Assembly (NCBI RefSeq): GCF_964340395.1
Contig: NC_135554.1
Location: 15,237,592 to 15,301,591 of the forward strand
Reading direction: 5' to 3'
Length of the DNA: 64,000 bases
DNA from: Glandiceps talaboti
Lineage: Eukaryota; Hemichordata; Enteropneusta; Spengelidae
Shown one piece after another: positions 49,394 to 60,260 of this stretch. The position numbers were made by a program, and so were the translations under genes. Positions within the stretch are counted from its first letter, which is position 1, and each line of letters opens with the position of its first letter. The notes below the pieces were generated by a model, which saw only the letters and a list, made by a program, of their open reading frames with translations, had not been told where the DNA came from and made no database searches.

Positions 49394-51407
49394 GGAGTGC
49401 GTGCGTGCGTGTGTGTGTGCGCGCGCGCTTATGTCCAGGTGAAGCTCTAGAAATACTTCATTTGGCTTGTGAACAAGATCTTTCTTTACAATTGCAGTCT
49501 GTGAACGATTGTATTGTTGGCGGTTATGAAGAGTGCAGTGAATTAGTAGCATTTGGTCAAGGCAGCATTCCATACTTTTGTGGGCAGGACCCAAGATGCA
49601 TGTAAGTTACCTGAATTATTTTATATTTGTACATGTTCGTTGATTATTATAACTTATACTTATAAGAAATATTCTGTCCTTCGACACATTAGACTAAATA
49701 CAAAAATTTGAAAGTAAATGATATATTTCAAAAATATTAACGATAACCTTCCTTCCTGATACCTGTATGTGCAATTGTACTGGATCAAAATACTTATATA
49801 ATACATCATACACATTCCAATATGATAATACAACAATGTACTCTTCTAGGCATCCTTCTGAGTGGGCTCTTCGACAAGCACTTCATCGACTTCGTGATAG
49901 ATACTTATTTGTTGGAATAACAGAATATCTTGAAGAAAGCATAGGCATACTAGAAGTTCTCCTACCCAATTTATTTAAAGGTGGCAGCCAAGTGTTTAAA
50001 CAACAAGGTTCGTGAAACATATCCTCTCTGAGAGGTATTCATCTTAAATATGTCCTCTCTGAAAGGTATTTCATCTTAAACATATCCTCTCTGAGAGGTA
50101 TTTCATCTTAAATATGTCTTCCCTAAGAGGTATTTCATCTAAAATATGTCCTCTCTGAAAGGTATTTCATCTTACATATATGTCCTCTCTGAGAGGTATT
50201 TCATTTTAAATATGTCCTCTCTGAAAGGTATTTCATCTTAAATATGTCCTTTCTGAAAGGTATTTCATCTGAAACATATCCTCTCTGAGAGGTATTTCAT
50301 CTTGAATATGTCCTCTCTGAGAGGTATTTCAACTTAATAATAATAATAATAACTTTATTCGTCATGTCGATCATGAAATTTTCGTTGCATTGACAGAAAA
50401 CAGACAAACTACATATCCACACAGTTTACATTAAACTTAAATACATAGTCCATGAAAAATAAGTTAGGATTACAATACATATAAATACATACAGACAGTA
50501 GCGGTTACATGTTATTGATGAGATGAATAGATCTTGGAACAAAGCTATACTTAAATCTGTTTGTACGTGCATGTGGTACTCTGAGGTGACGACCACTTGG
50601 TAGATATTCATATTCTGTATGTAGTGGATGTGTTGAATCTTTGATAATTTTTGTAGCAGTCTTAAACGATTTGTGTTTATACAATGTAGAGTTATCAGAT
50701 AGTTCGTAGAATTCATTATTAACTAATGCATATGTTCCTAGGACGGTTTAGATCGTGTTTAAGATAGGTAGGCAGCATATCATAGAATGCAATGTTCGCA
50801 TAACTGAGGACTGTATAAATGGTTGAATTGTAGAACAAAGAAATGACGTTCGAGCTAACATTTAATTTCCTCATGGACCTTGCGAAATACAACCTTTTAT
50901 TTGCTTTTTTGAGCTGATTGTCCACATGTTGCGCAAAGGACAATTTATCATCAACCATACAGCCAAGATATATATATATATATACTGATGTTCTTTCGAC
51001 TTGCATATTGTTAATTTCAACAGGTTGTTTTTCTGCTTTATTCCGTCGGAAGTCAAAAAGTAATTCTTTTGTTTTGAAAACAATCCAAACTTCGAAGCAT
51101 CTTCGTGACCGGCACGTTTCACATTCTGTATTTGTAATTTTGTTTTAAACAAACAAACAATGACAATATGAACGAAACAGTCATCTTATGAACAGGATGT
51201 CATTACATTAAATATTTTTCACTTCTCTTTTTAGATGTCCAGGACGTTGTCAAGAGAAGCTCGGCGAAGGGAAAGACCGAACTAATCGAGAAAGCAATCA
51301 ATAAACTTAAAAAAGTCTTGAAATTTGAATATGTATTTTACGATGAAGCAGTTGAAATATTCAAAGATTTAATGAAACAGCTTAGACAAACAGGAAAATT
51401 GGTCTAA
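46836..51407 (+). CDS. UST: Uronyl 2-O-sulfotransferase-like (dermatan/chondroitin sulfate); first exon not located
   Basis: Golgi enzyme that moves sulfate from PAPS to the 2-O position of uronic acid in dermatan/chondroitin sulfate. Exons: 46836-46996, 47404-47547, 48202-48281, 48988-49129, 49498-49601, 49850-50007, 51235-51407; all GT-AG, all in phase, 319 residues visible (human UST is about 406). The first seen exon gives HRRKP then VVLTVLTFYLMLLVLICY, a type II signal anchor. Then YNRVRKSGSRTV (5'-phosphosulfate loop with the Lys), YERHIHYLDFSRFG (catalytic His region), IRDPSNRFVSDYYFERWGD (3'-phosphate binding Arg and Ser), IPYFCGQDPRC (UST-type, which favours UST over HS2ST), EWALRQA, LFVGITEYLEES and LPNLFKG, ending GKLV. 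The 46836 exon starts in phase 1, so at least one short upstream exon is missing. An alternative start is possible at 47281 (see findings). Introns carry microsatellites, a minisatellite and a LINE. Convergent with the 3-O-sulfotransferase at 59 kb. Confidence 0.92.
47033..47094. repeat. (TATG)n in UST intron
   Basis: About 15 units, starting 36 bases after the donor at 46997. It extends an artefactual open frame. Confidence 0.97.
47632..47680. repeat. (ATACA)n pentanucleotide array in UST intron
   Basis: About ten units of ATACA, preceded by ATGCA-like variants from 47603. It is 85 bases after the exon end at 47547. Confidence 0.95.
49160..49387. repeat. (ATAC)n and (TC)n arrays filling a short UST intron
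   Basis: (ATAC)n at 49215-49270, preceded by ATGC/ATAC variants from 49160, and (TC)n at 49317-49387. The whole intron is only 368 bases (49130-49497), so over half is simple repeat. Confidence 0.95.
50016..50336. repeat. 32-bp palindromic minisatellite, about 10 copies
   Basis: Repeating unit AATATGTCCTCTCTGAGAGG plus TATTTCATCTTA. Each unit holds the hairpin CCTCTCTGAGAGG or a one-base variant. The array begins nine bases after the UST exon end at 50007 and ends at the (TAA)n tail of the next LINE. Confidence 0.95.
50335..51165 (-). mobile_element. LINE 3' fragment in the last UST intron
   Basis: Minus strand. From the right: VWIVFKTKELLFDFRRNKAE, VERTSVY, LGCMVDDKLSFAQHVDNQL, KKANKRLYFARSMRKLN, SLFYNSTIYTVLSYA; then in another frame HPLHTEYEYLPSGRHLR and TNRFKYSFVPRSIHLIN before a stop. 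These are hallmarks of the region C-terminal to LINE reverse transcriptases. The tail is (TTA)n at 50335-50352. A short (TA)n at about 50968-50984 inserts extra Tyr-Ile codons, and at least one frame break separates the blocks, so it is dead. The 5' end is truncated near 51165. Confidence 0.9.
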
Positions 51408-51949
51408 CTTCTTCATTTATTCTATACTAGACTTAAATCCAAAAGAATAAGGATGTATAAGTCGTTACTCGGAGTTTCACGCTTCCTCAGCGATCATCAG
51501 GTGACTGGAATCAAATTGGAATTGTATTTTACGATGCGTAACATATTGCATAACATGATCGGACCAAACTGTTTCTTATGAGGGTTTACTTCTATAGTAG
51601 GCGAGGGAATATTGACTTTCATGACATTTGGAAACTAATTCAGTTTTTCGCCATGAAAGTAAATATAAGGAATAGTAAGGAATAGTTTAGTCCTACCATC
51701 TTGTTAAACAATATATATACACAAAAATTTAGTGTGCATATCAACCTTAACAATCCAAATTTTATCAGTTGCCTGATGATCGATGAGGAAGCCTGAAATT
51801 CTGAATAACGACTTATAACATCCTCATTCCTTTGGAATAAGTCTATAATGCTCTGCCAATTGATATTGCATCGAGCACTGTTCTCTCCAATGAGACACTT
51901 ATATGAATATATGAATAGGTATTCTATACTTTATATTTAGGTCTACACG
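51408..51949. other. UST 3' UTR and flank
   Basis: No clear AATAAA follows the UST stop here. Two similar phrases about sequence ending GATCATCAGG and its near complement CTGATGATCGATG (51490 and 51773) form a loose inverted pair. Nothing else was seen. Confidence 0.4.
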
Positions 51950-53040
51950 AAAGGGGACTATTACAATGGGCTCCGTCCATCTGTCCATGTGTATGTATGT
52001 GCGTGTATGCATACGTTCCTTCAAAACAAGTTGTTTCTCAGACACACAAAATCCCCATTTCTTTCAAACCTGGTATGAAGGTGACATGCTATATGGGACA
52101 TATACACGTCTTTTTGCTTTGCAACAAATTTGACCAAAAGGCAGTCATGTTTATAGTTAAAAATCAACATATATGGCATAACTCAAAAAATGTAATTCAT
52201 CAAGACTCCATTCAAGTGGCTATCCCTATTATTAAGTTTAAGCTTTCTTTCAAGATATTGATCCTTGACCTTGACCTTGACCTTCTGGGTCAGTCGTCAA
52301 AATCCTGCTATTTCTTGCCAATGACAGACACTTTGTCATATTTATTTGTTGCCAATTTCTTATAAATCATGTCCACAGGTAATGTAGGAGGAAAATATTC
52401 ACAAGGTATATTGTTAGTGCTGATATAGCTTTTTACTGAATGGGGTCATATTTTGAGTAATATATCAATACATTACTGCAAAACTCAAAAACTTCCATAC
52501 ATAGAGACTCCATTCAAGTGTCTGACTCTATCTAATCACATGCAAGCTTTCATGTAAGACAGTGACCTTTCCGTCTGGGTCAGTTATCAAAATGAAGCTA
52601 TTTTGCATATCGCAGACAGTCTGTAGCATTTATGCATGGCCAATTTCTTTCAAAATAACGTCTAAAAGTCATGCAGAACAAAAGAAGAAGAAAATACATA
52701 ACACGTGCATTACTTTCGGTGCTAAAAATAACTTTCAACAGAATGGTGGCCATATTTGTAGTGAACAACCATGATTTAATGCAATACTCAACAACTTTAA
52801 TACATGGAGATTCCATTCAAGTGTCCATCCCTATATTACTAGGTGTACAATCTCTTTTGATGCATTGAACTTTGACCTTGACTTTCAACTTCAGGAGGGT
52901 CAATTATTAAGATCAAGCCGTTCCCTGCATATCACAGGCACATTTTAGTATTGGGTATAGTGTTACCACGAATTTCTTTTAAAATCATAACATATAGAAG
53001 TAAAGTTTGAGAATAAAGTCTTCTATGAAGACTTGTTTTT
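51950..53040. mobile_element. Tandem-repeat-bearing element, copy B (inverted relative to copy A)
   Basis: Starts GGGGACTATTACAATGGGCT and ends TTCTATGAAGACTTGTTTTT, the reverse complements of the ends of copy A. It holds about three units of 290-315 bases with a CTGGGTCAGT-ATCAAAAT-type core (about 52288, 52577, 52897) and the shared phrase GACTCCATTCAAGTG. No reading frame. A partly diverged copy, as at 26306-27330. Confidence 0.65.
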
Positions 53041-53138
53041 AACTAGGGCGGTCAAAATAGATATTAAACATATTGCTCTGACAGGTCATAGAGTGCTTAC
53101 ATTTTAGGGAATGGACAGAGAGAACAACAGTATTACAA

Positions 53139-53270
<132 letters not shown>

Positions 53271-53288
53271 GCTAATAGATTTCTGTTT

Positions 53289-53774
53289 ATGAGAGTTAAG
53301 ACATTTATTCTTTTGATATTACCAATCGTCTATGTAACCTACATGATTCCGTGCCATTCTTAGTAGGCTCAACTACAGCTACTTGTTAGCAATGTGCTTA
53401 TAAAATGTAAATATCTTTATTTGATTATTTGTCTTAATAACTCATAGAAGGCAAAATATATACAACTGTGTCAGCTTAAAAACTTTTTCAGTCAAAATAT
53501 GCCAAGGTGTTTTCATAAGACAATAATTTGGCTCGTAAAACATATTTCATAATGACCAATAATACAAATAGAAATCCCCAAACCTGAAATATTTAACATT
53601 CCAATAAATGATGATTTAAAAATCTTGCAGCTTACATTTCATATTTAAGAGGAGTTCACATTATGATCATGGCACCACACGATTTTCATGATTTCAAGAA
53701 ATCGCGGCAGAGAGGTTTAATTCATTATGTCCGTGTTCAAGGGGATGAAATGACGGATCCTACTATACTAAGGG
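53289..53774 (+). CDS. Candidate start and exon of an unrecognised gene
   Basis: An ATG at 53289 opens [19 protein letters not shown], a signal-anchor-like peptide that closes after 24 codons unless spliced (GTAACC after IVY is a possible donor). Further on, 53631-53774 is bounded by a good acceptor (AAATCTTGCAG) and a strong donor (AGGG|GTAAGA) and is open throughout: [18 protein letters not shown], then [19 protein letters not shown] and TDPTILRG. The exon enters and leaves in phase 1, while the possible first exon ends in phase 0, so the two do not join directly. No family was recognised. It could be a small Golgi or secretory gene, or chance. Confidence 0.3.
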
Positions 53775-55314
53775 GTAAGATAAATATCAATGGAGGATAG
53801 AAAACTAAATTGCTTTACTTTGGGGATGGGTGGGGTGGGTTTTTTTTTTAGTCTGTTTAGTTCTCATCCTACAAAAACGATTTTGGATATGTTTGTACAC
53901 CTAAATACAGATATTTCTTTAAAATATTGTCAAATTGAGAAATGAAAAATTTCGCTGTAGTAAATGCATGACACATTAAAGTAAAGTGTCAATAAAACTA
54001 CATACTGGCTTTGTATTCATAGCACTATATACTACTACATACTGAGTTGAAATCGATTGTGCTGTCAATGTTAACTTATTAGGTTAGAAAGGGGGTGGGG
54101 GGGGGGTCGGAGGCAAAACTAAAAGAATTTAGGGTTTGTTTTTTTATCCTATATTGAACTATTGATCTCGCCCCTAACACATGAATTGAGCAACTTTAAC
54201 CTTTGACCTTTTATCTGTTCACACCATTGCACAATAAAAGAATATAAATATGAAATATAAGTGATAGAGTGTATAGAGAACAGCTGTTACTCAAATCTTG
54301 AACATACACAGGAAGTAGACACAATAGATGTCACTCTGGCACGTTACATATTTCATCACACTTTAATTATGACACATGCATCAAACGGTTGATTTGAACT
54401 AACAAAAGTCGTTGGTTATTTATGGCCTAGCAAATGTTACTGTTCTTTTATGAAATCGATCGAAGCTTTCCAAATGGTCCAGTTCTATCAAGTCAGTTTA
54501 AAAAAGCAGTGTATCAACTAAGGTACATTCACTATATTTACCATTAGACTTGAGACGATGGTAAAGTTGAAAGTGGTGAATGATGGATGGTCCATGACAA
54601 AGTTGCGACTAAGAATAGTAATACATTAGCGAGAAATGTATGACTGTCATATTGTTAATTGACAAGTTTATACGTGACCTTTTCCATGTCATTCTCTCTT
54701 GTAACAAAAGACCTGCCCAGAATGTTGTTGAGAATGCTGTTTCCTTTGGCATGACTTGACACGAGTGTTATATTGTTTGTATTATCATCTAGCACCAAAC
54801 AATAGAATCAATTCGGAGTATTAGATAGATTCTCTCCACAAATGATGTCGGGCGGCTGCATACAATAAAATGTACCAAAGAACATGATAAATCCGATATA
54901 ATAATGATAGTTAGACTCGGGTGAGTAACATTTAAAGGATCATTGCGCTAAGTGAAAAGAGTGTAAGGTGGATGTAATAATGACCTTGTCTTTACATTTG
55001 TAGCATTGGTCTACCAGTGACGTAACATTGAATATATTCTGTACGTATCCACACAGCAGTGCGAAAGATTAATGTACATAATAGTACCATCTGCTATACA
55101 TTGTATTGAACAACTGGTATTATGGACACTTGCTGGAATGTACGTCACAATAGGGCTTTATATCAATAATAGGAGCAGAATTTCCAAAACGGTTCATTTA
55201 CAGCTAAACGCCAATGCTATTATTATGACACAAATCACCAAAGTTACTATTTACACTTTATTGGAAATTCAAAGTCAGGCTCATCCTTTTAAGATGAATG
55301 AGACGAGTGTAGTT

Positions 55315-55317
<3 letters not shown>
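53775..55317. other. No supported gene
   Basis: Two open segments with splice-like ends were seen: 54435-54512 (MLLFFYEIDRSFPNGPVL and on, before AG|GTACAT) and about 54832-54917 (STNDVGRLHTIKCTKEHD and on, before GG|GTGAGT). They cannot be joined in phase to each other or to 53631-53774. A G-run lies at 54090-54107. Confidence 0.3.
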
Positions 55318-55372
<55 letters not shown>

Positions 55373-55392
55373 CTATATATATATATAAATAG

Positions 55393-55482
<90 letters not shown>
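55318..55482. repeat. (TA)n arrays with AGCT-centred steps
   Basis: (TA)n interrupted by AAAGCTATA, AATAGCTTA and TAAGCTATA, giving a self-complementary 165-base tract. Confidence 0.95.
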
Positions 55483-55484
<2 letters not shown>

Positions 55485-55559
55485 TATATTAAATATATGA
55501 CGCATCTCTTACAGTCTTATTTGGAATAAAAGCTCATAAACAAGTTCATGTGTTGTACG

Positions 55560-55980
55560 TCTTATCTTAACCCCTCTGAAGGAGAGGTAATGTAATGAGT
55601 GATGTTTGTCTGTTCAACCGTGTGTGTTTGTGTCCATCTGTTTGTATATACACTATCTCACAAATCACTAGGCTTATATTACCATTTGTATTCGGTATAA
55701 ACATTTGAGAGTTGTTTACATTTGGAGTAAAATCAGTGCTTATTAATTAACGTTGTCAGTATATTCTTGGCCATGACTTGAATATGGTGCTGTAAATTTG
55801 TCAAGAATGTATTGTTTACCAAACCCAAGTTTGCTACATACCTGCTATTGCAGTCAACAATAATACCTATCATACAATTACCACTGGTTATAATTCCCTG
55901 TATATATCTGTGGGATTTATCTACATGGCCATAAAACTCATAGCTCAGAGCTATAGCTACCATTAGGGTAACAGAAAATA
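55560..55980. repeat. Possible repeat element opening CCCCTCTGAAGGAGAGG
   Basis: A small fold-back (CCTCTGAAGGAGAGG) is followed by GTCTGT/TGTGTGT-rich sequence and a TATATACACTATCTCACAAA phrase, a style seen at the ends of invertebrate interspersed repeats. Borders are not visible and no second copy is in the window. Confidence 0.25.
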
Positions 55981-56026
55981 AAGATATTTTAAAGTAGAAG
56001 GGGTGTGCGCTGATCAACTCGGCTAA

Positions 56027-56568
56027 GGGAGTGATCAGTTTTTTTACGGCCGGGGGACGGCAAATCGGGGGTGGGGGTCACCTCAATTTGGTACTCAGAG
56101 AATTGGGGCCTCATTTTAATTATTATTAATTTGAATAAATTAATGGTAACAGTTCATTCAATCAGAGAGATATCCTAGAACTTTTGATTTCTAAACCATG
56201 AATATTTTGTACGTCCATGAACAGACAATCACACTTCTCATAGGGTTCCTGTCTAAAGAGCTTTATACATGTGAAGCAATATATTTTGGTTAGCAATTTA
56301 CCAGATACACTTAAAATTACTGAAAATGTAACATGGGAAATTAACTATGCAGTGTGCAGTATTATGCGCTGAGAATCTAAAGTGTCTTTTGCAAGAACAA
56401 GAAGAATGTTTCTTGTCAACAGATGGGGGGGGGGCGTCAGTGTGGTTTTTTATTTGTCGGGGGGGGGGGGTTGTTTCGTGGGTGAATTGAAGGGGGTTCA
56501 CTATTTTCAGTACAACATGAACAAAAAGTCACCGGCCCACCCCCGGTCGGAAAAAACTGATCGCTCCC
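56027..56568. mobile_element. PIF/Harbinger-like MITE
   Basis: Left end GGGAGTGATCAGTTTTTTTA and right end, reverse-complemented, GGGAGCGATCAGTTTTTTCC form inverted termini, flanked by TAA on both sides (56024-56026 and 56569-56571). A 3-bp TWA duplication and GGG-starting ends are typical of PIF/Harbinger. Length is 542 bases, with two long G runs (about 56425 and 56459) and no transposase frame. Confidence 0.65.
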
Positions 56569-56771
56569 TAATGGACATAATATTGTTACCAGTGTTTGAT
56601 TCGGTACTCTCTCCTTACGTCAAATATTATAGTGAATGTTCAGCTAACTGTTCACTGCATTCAAAGTTACTCTCGTACCGAAATTACACGAACACTGGTT
56701 TTTAATCATCAATCGATGATGTCACAATGTTTTCTATATGATTAGATGCCTGTAAATGATGAAGTCATCGG

Positions 56772-57600
56772 TGATAATAATAATAACAATAATAAGTAGT
56801 TTATTTACCCAAATATAAATGATTACAAGACCTTGGTAACACAAAGCAAAAGAGAGAACTTGGGGTACATTGGGCGTCAAGAAATAGTTTACAGCTAGTC
56901 TAGCCTGACCCAGCATTCTACAGTGTCAATGATAACAATAAGAGGGTTCAGTCGCCCATGGGACTGAAATACCTCTGAAAAAAATGTACATACACACAAG
57001 TCTGTTTACTACAAGGAAGTCTATACAACGAACGACAAGTCGATATCTCTCTAAGTTTACAATTTAATCACTTGTACTACTCTACTAAATATTATTTCAA
57101 AGATTTCTTAAAAAGATGTGGAGAATTTTATGATCTGATGTGAATAGGAATATCTTTCCAGATTTTCGCACCTGCGAATGAAATATATTACTAGAATTCG
57201 TTCTCGCATGGTACGGGTACAGATTTTAATTGATGATGATGGCAGTCTCGTAACATAGTCATGTTTTTTGTCACTAAAATAATCGGACAAGATATGAGGT
57301 GAATTCAAGTGAATGAGGTTGTTAATAACATAACCTATTAAGAGTCTGTGTAGCTTGTAAATATCTAGAATGCTGAGCTGTGCAAATAAGAGAGCCAAAT
57401 GTGAATATGACAACGTCAGCAAAATTCTGACTTACCGGAAACACCAAAACCATATGTTCCCATTAACCTATTCTGTGAAAAGGCAATGCGATTACTTTTA
57501 CACTAAACTGATCATAATATGCCAACGCCTAGTTTTCTCCCGATTAGAGCCACTGCTAAAAATAGCTAACTCAATTTTAGATATGGGAAATTTATCATCT
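56772..57600 (-). mobile_element. LINE 3' fragment downstream of the 3-O-sulfotransferase
   Basis: Minus strand. ILLTLSYSHLALLFAQLSIL, DIYKLHRLLIGYVINN and HDYVTRLPSSSI (57440-57220) match the region after the reverse transcriptase in CR1/Rex-type LINEs; RCENLERYSYSHQI follows. The tail is (TTA)n at 56772-56795. The 5' limit is uncertain. Frame breaks are present, so it is dead. Confidence 0.75.
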
Positions 57601-57952
57601 TAGACAAAGGGTGCCGAAATAATAAAATATTGAAATATTAGTTCGTAACAGTATCTAAGTTGCGGTCAAAATTTACGGTAGGGGGAGAAATTATAGGGAC
57701 GGGCATGAAAAAATGGGGTTGAAATATTTGAAGCTCAAAGGGTGGTAGCTGTAAATTTGGAAATAGGAAATAATGAAGACATAGAGGCTGATAATATCAC
57801 TGAAGAATAACATTAACTCTTTGAATTAAATTAAACTTTAGAAGCAGTTGTTTACCTTTTCTCTGATAATGCATTGGTTGATCAATGATTAAACAACATC
57901 TCTTCGAATTGTCATAAATCGCTTCTGGCCAAACGTTATTACATTAAAAATG

Positions 57953-59218
57953 TTACTTCGATATCCAAGAAAACGTCTGGTTTAACATAATTTGAACTTG
58001 CTCATTTGAGGGCTTGAAATAGTCCTTTAATTTAACAACAACATCTTCTTTAATTTGTGGGTGTGGTCGACCTTTGTCAGACGGCAAGCAGTATGAAATG
58101 GGTTTACTTAAACAATAAAACCCCTTTGTTTCGTTAAAATAGAACTTATCGTCAGTGAAAAATGATTGCAGGTCTAGGAATTTCTCTGCTGTCTGTAGGG
58201 CATGGGCTGGCTCGTTTTTTATCTCAGCGCCGTCTAAAACAAGAATTTTATTTCGAGGGAAATAATTCAACCAATTTGCTAAATGCCTAGAATAGACTCC
58301 GACGTATATTACACCATGATCAGTGTTAATGTTTCCATTTCTGTCTAACACGGTAGACTCAAAACTATCGTGAGACGAATACCCATGTTGCAAAAGGCGT
58401 CTTGCATCGTAGGACCAAGAAGGGAATTCAGCTGTGGTGTTATTTTTCTGCCATTCTAGGTACCGTTTTATATTCTCACTGTGTCTGTCTTTAACTTGAA
58501 CATAATCTGATATTGCTCGGTGTATAGGGTCGCATAATACTATGATAATTTTGGTGTCGGGTGAAACGTCTTCATAAATTTTCCGTGGTATATCCGGTTC
58601 TACAAAATACCTTGGCGATTTCTCAATAGTTACTTGGTCTGATGTTGTGAATGGCATTTGGTCGATGTACCATTGTATACCATTGTCGTAGTGCAAGTCA
58701 AAATAATGAACTTCTTCCGCTTCAGAGACGATTACGGATGGATGCCATCTTATGAATGCACGTAGAGCACCAGTGCCGCATTTTTTGGCGCCAACAACTA
58801 TGGCTTGTGGAAGGCGTTTGGCGCACGAGTCATCCTTCGAGTCATGGAAAGAACGCTTTATTTCGCCATCGCACATATCCGTAACATTTGTGTGTATCGC
58901 CTCGTTAATCTTCTCAAGAATTGTCATACTTTCTAAACTTGAGATCTCTTTCTGGAGAATGTCATTTTTGTCACGGTTTTCTAGTACCCCATAAGGACCC
59001 TCAAAGGTGTGTGATCGCAGAGCACTGCTGATGTGTCTCGGATAGATTTTCCTTGCATCGTTATCTTCCAGATTGTTTCCAAAGTGCAATGACCCTGGTG
59101 CCAAATAGTGTACAATCCAAAGAAACACTAGAGCGGGTATTACAAAACAAGTTAATCTTGTCAACATTTTAGCAATTTTCCTCATCTTTATTCGGTTCAC
59201 TTGATAATTTCTTTCCAT
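57953..59218 (-). CDS. Heparan sulfate glucosamine 3-O-sulfotransferase, HS3ST1/5-like (single coding exon)
   Basis: Golgi type II enzyme that adds sulfate from PAPS to the 3-OH of glucosamine in heparan sulfate. 421 residues. Cytosolic tail 1-20, signal anchor about 22-40 (LTCFVIPALVFLWIVHYL), stem to about 134, then the catalytic domain from KRLPQAIVVGAKKCGTGAL (5'-phosphosulfate loop, Lys146). EEVHYFD holds the expected catalytic base Glu169; TIEKSPRYFV follows. The 3'-phosphate motif reads LCDPIHRAISDY: Ser237 is kept but the usual Arg is Cys229. KGFYCL (Cys369) pairs with Cys377; KGRPHPQI is canonical. About 27 extra residues lie between the 3'-phosphate motif and LDRNGNIN. N-glycosylation sequons at 111, 260, 362 and 413. 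An in-frame TGA five codons upstream fixes the start; an acceptor (CTCATTTCAG) at 59237 implies a 5' UTR intron. Convergent with UST. Confidence 0.95.
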   Translation of the reverse strand: MERNYQVNRIKMRKIAKMLTRLTCFVIPALVFLWIVHYLAPGSLHFGNNLEDNDARKIYPRHISSALRSHTFEGPYGVLENRDKNDILQKEISSLESMTILEKINEAIHTNVTDMCDGEIKRSFHDSKDDSCAKRLPQAIVVGAKKCGTGALRAFIRWHPSVIVSEAEEVHYFDLHYDNGIQWYIDQMPFTTSDQVTIEKSPRYFVEPDIPRKIYEDVSPDTKIIIVLCDPIHRAISDYVQVKDRHSENIKRYLEWQKNNTTAEFPSWSYDARRLLQHGYSSHDSFESTVLDRNGNINTDHGVIYVGVYSRHLANWLNYFPRNKILVLDGAEIKNEPAHALQTAEKFLDLQSFFTDDKFYFNETKGFYCLSKPISYCLPSDKGRPHPQIKEDVVVKLKDYFKPSNEQVQIMLNQTFSWISK

Positions 59219-59236
59219 CCAACTTGTTTCTCAAAT

Positions 59237-59579
59237 CTGAAATGAGACATGATTTATAATTTATAATGCTTATTCAAAATAAATCGCATTGGATAACAAG
59301 GTTAAGGGTGAAAATGAAGAGTTAATTTCTGTATGTATACGTAGTTATTAGCGTTCATAACGTAACGATAAATAGGAACTCGCAGTAAAGAATTAATGCC
59401 TTCGCCTAAAGATACATATTGAAAACATTAAAGAGTGGCTAAGTGAAATAGTCGGAATACAAAATTCAGAGATACAAGAATCATGCAAAATATACCCCTT
59501 AATCGGCAAATTTATTATACCAACTATATGATATTTGAAAATTGCGTGTTACGAAATTGCCTAATTTTCTATTTAAAAA
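59237..59579. other. Putative 5' UTR intron of the 3-O-sulfotransferase
   Basis: Begins (minus strand) with the acceptor at 59237-59246. The upstream UTR exon was not found. AT-rich, no coding frame. Confidence 0.45.
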
Positions 59580-60260
59580 AATCAATTATGCAAATGAATC
59601 ATTAAAATTATGAACTACACTAAAAAGCTTAATACGACACATTAACTTTATTGACATCGATGTATATGTATTCCAAAGATATTGCCTCACTATCAGACAT
59701 CATTAATTATGCAAATGACTAATTAGAATTAAAATCTACATAAAAAACCATATCAATCACACAGGCTTTGCTATCATCAATCCATACACTAAAGATCACC
59801 AAATTATATTAAATTTGAAGCTTGAATTAAGATATCGCATAATTACCGAATATCATTATTTTTTTATTTTTTTTTAATTATTGAATATCATTGATCATGC
59901 AAATGACTCATTAAAAGTAGAGGCTACATCAGCAAGCTTTATTGGACATGTGTGCTTTCTTATGACTGATGTTTGTACTAAATTACATGGAATATCAATG
60001 ATGTTTTCCTAAGATATGGCCTAATTACCGAAAAACAGTAATTATGTAAATGACTCAATAAAACTAGAAGCGACAAAAGCTACCTTTACATGACACATGC
60101 ACTTTACTATTGTTGAGGTACATACTAAGTTATATGGAATTTAAATTTGCATTCTTAATATATAGCCCAATTATCAAATATCCTTAATTATGCAAATGAG
60201 TCTTTAATATTCTTATAATGTTTACCAAACTCTATTTGGGGCTTACAATGAGCATAAGGA
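59580..60260. repeat. Diverged tandem repeat, about 146-bp period, five units
   Basis: The core TTATGCAAATGA recurs at 59586, 59707, 59895 (TCATGC variant), 60042 (TTATGT variant) and 60188, each followed by a (C)TCATTAAAATTAGAAGCTACA-like phrase and, 70-100 bases on, ACTAAATTA-ATGGAAT. Indels vary the spacing (121, 188, 147, 146). No frame is present. It may be the core of a larger interspersed element extending to about 60350 (GTAGGTTTTGAGATACTG). Confidence 0.7.

Noticed and set aside
57422-57470. Minus-strand exon with good acceptor and CCG|GTAAGTC donor near 57433
   Set aside because: It lies within the LINE remnant and reads as LINE-derived sequence.
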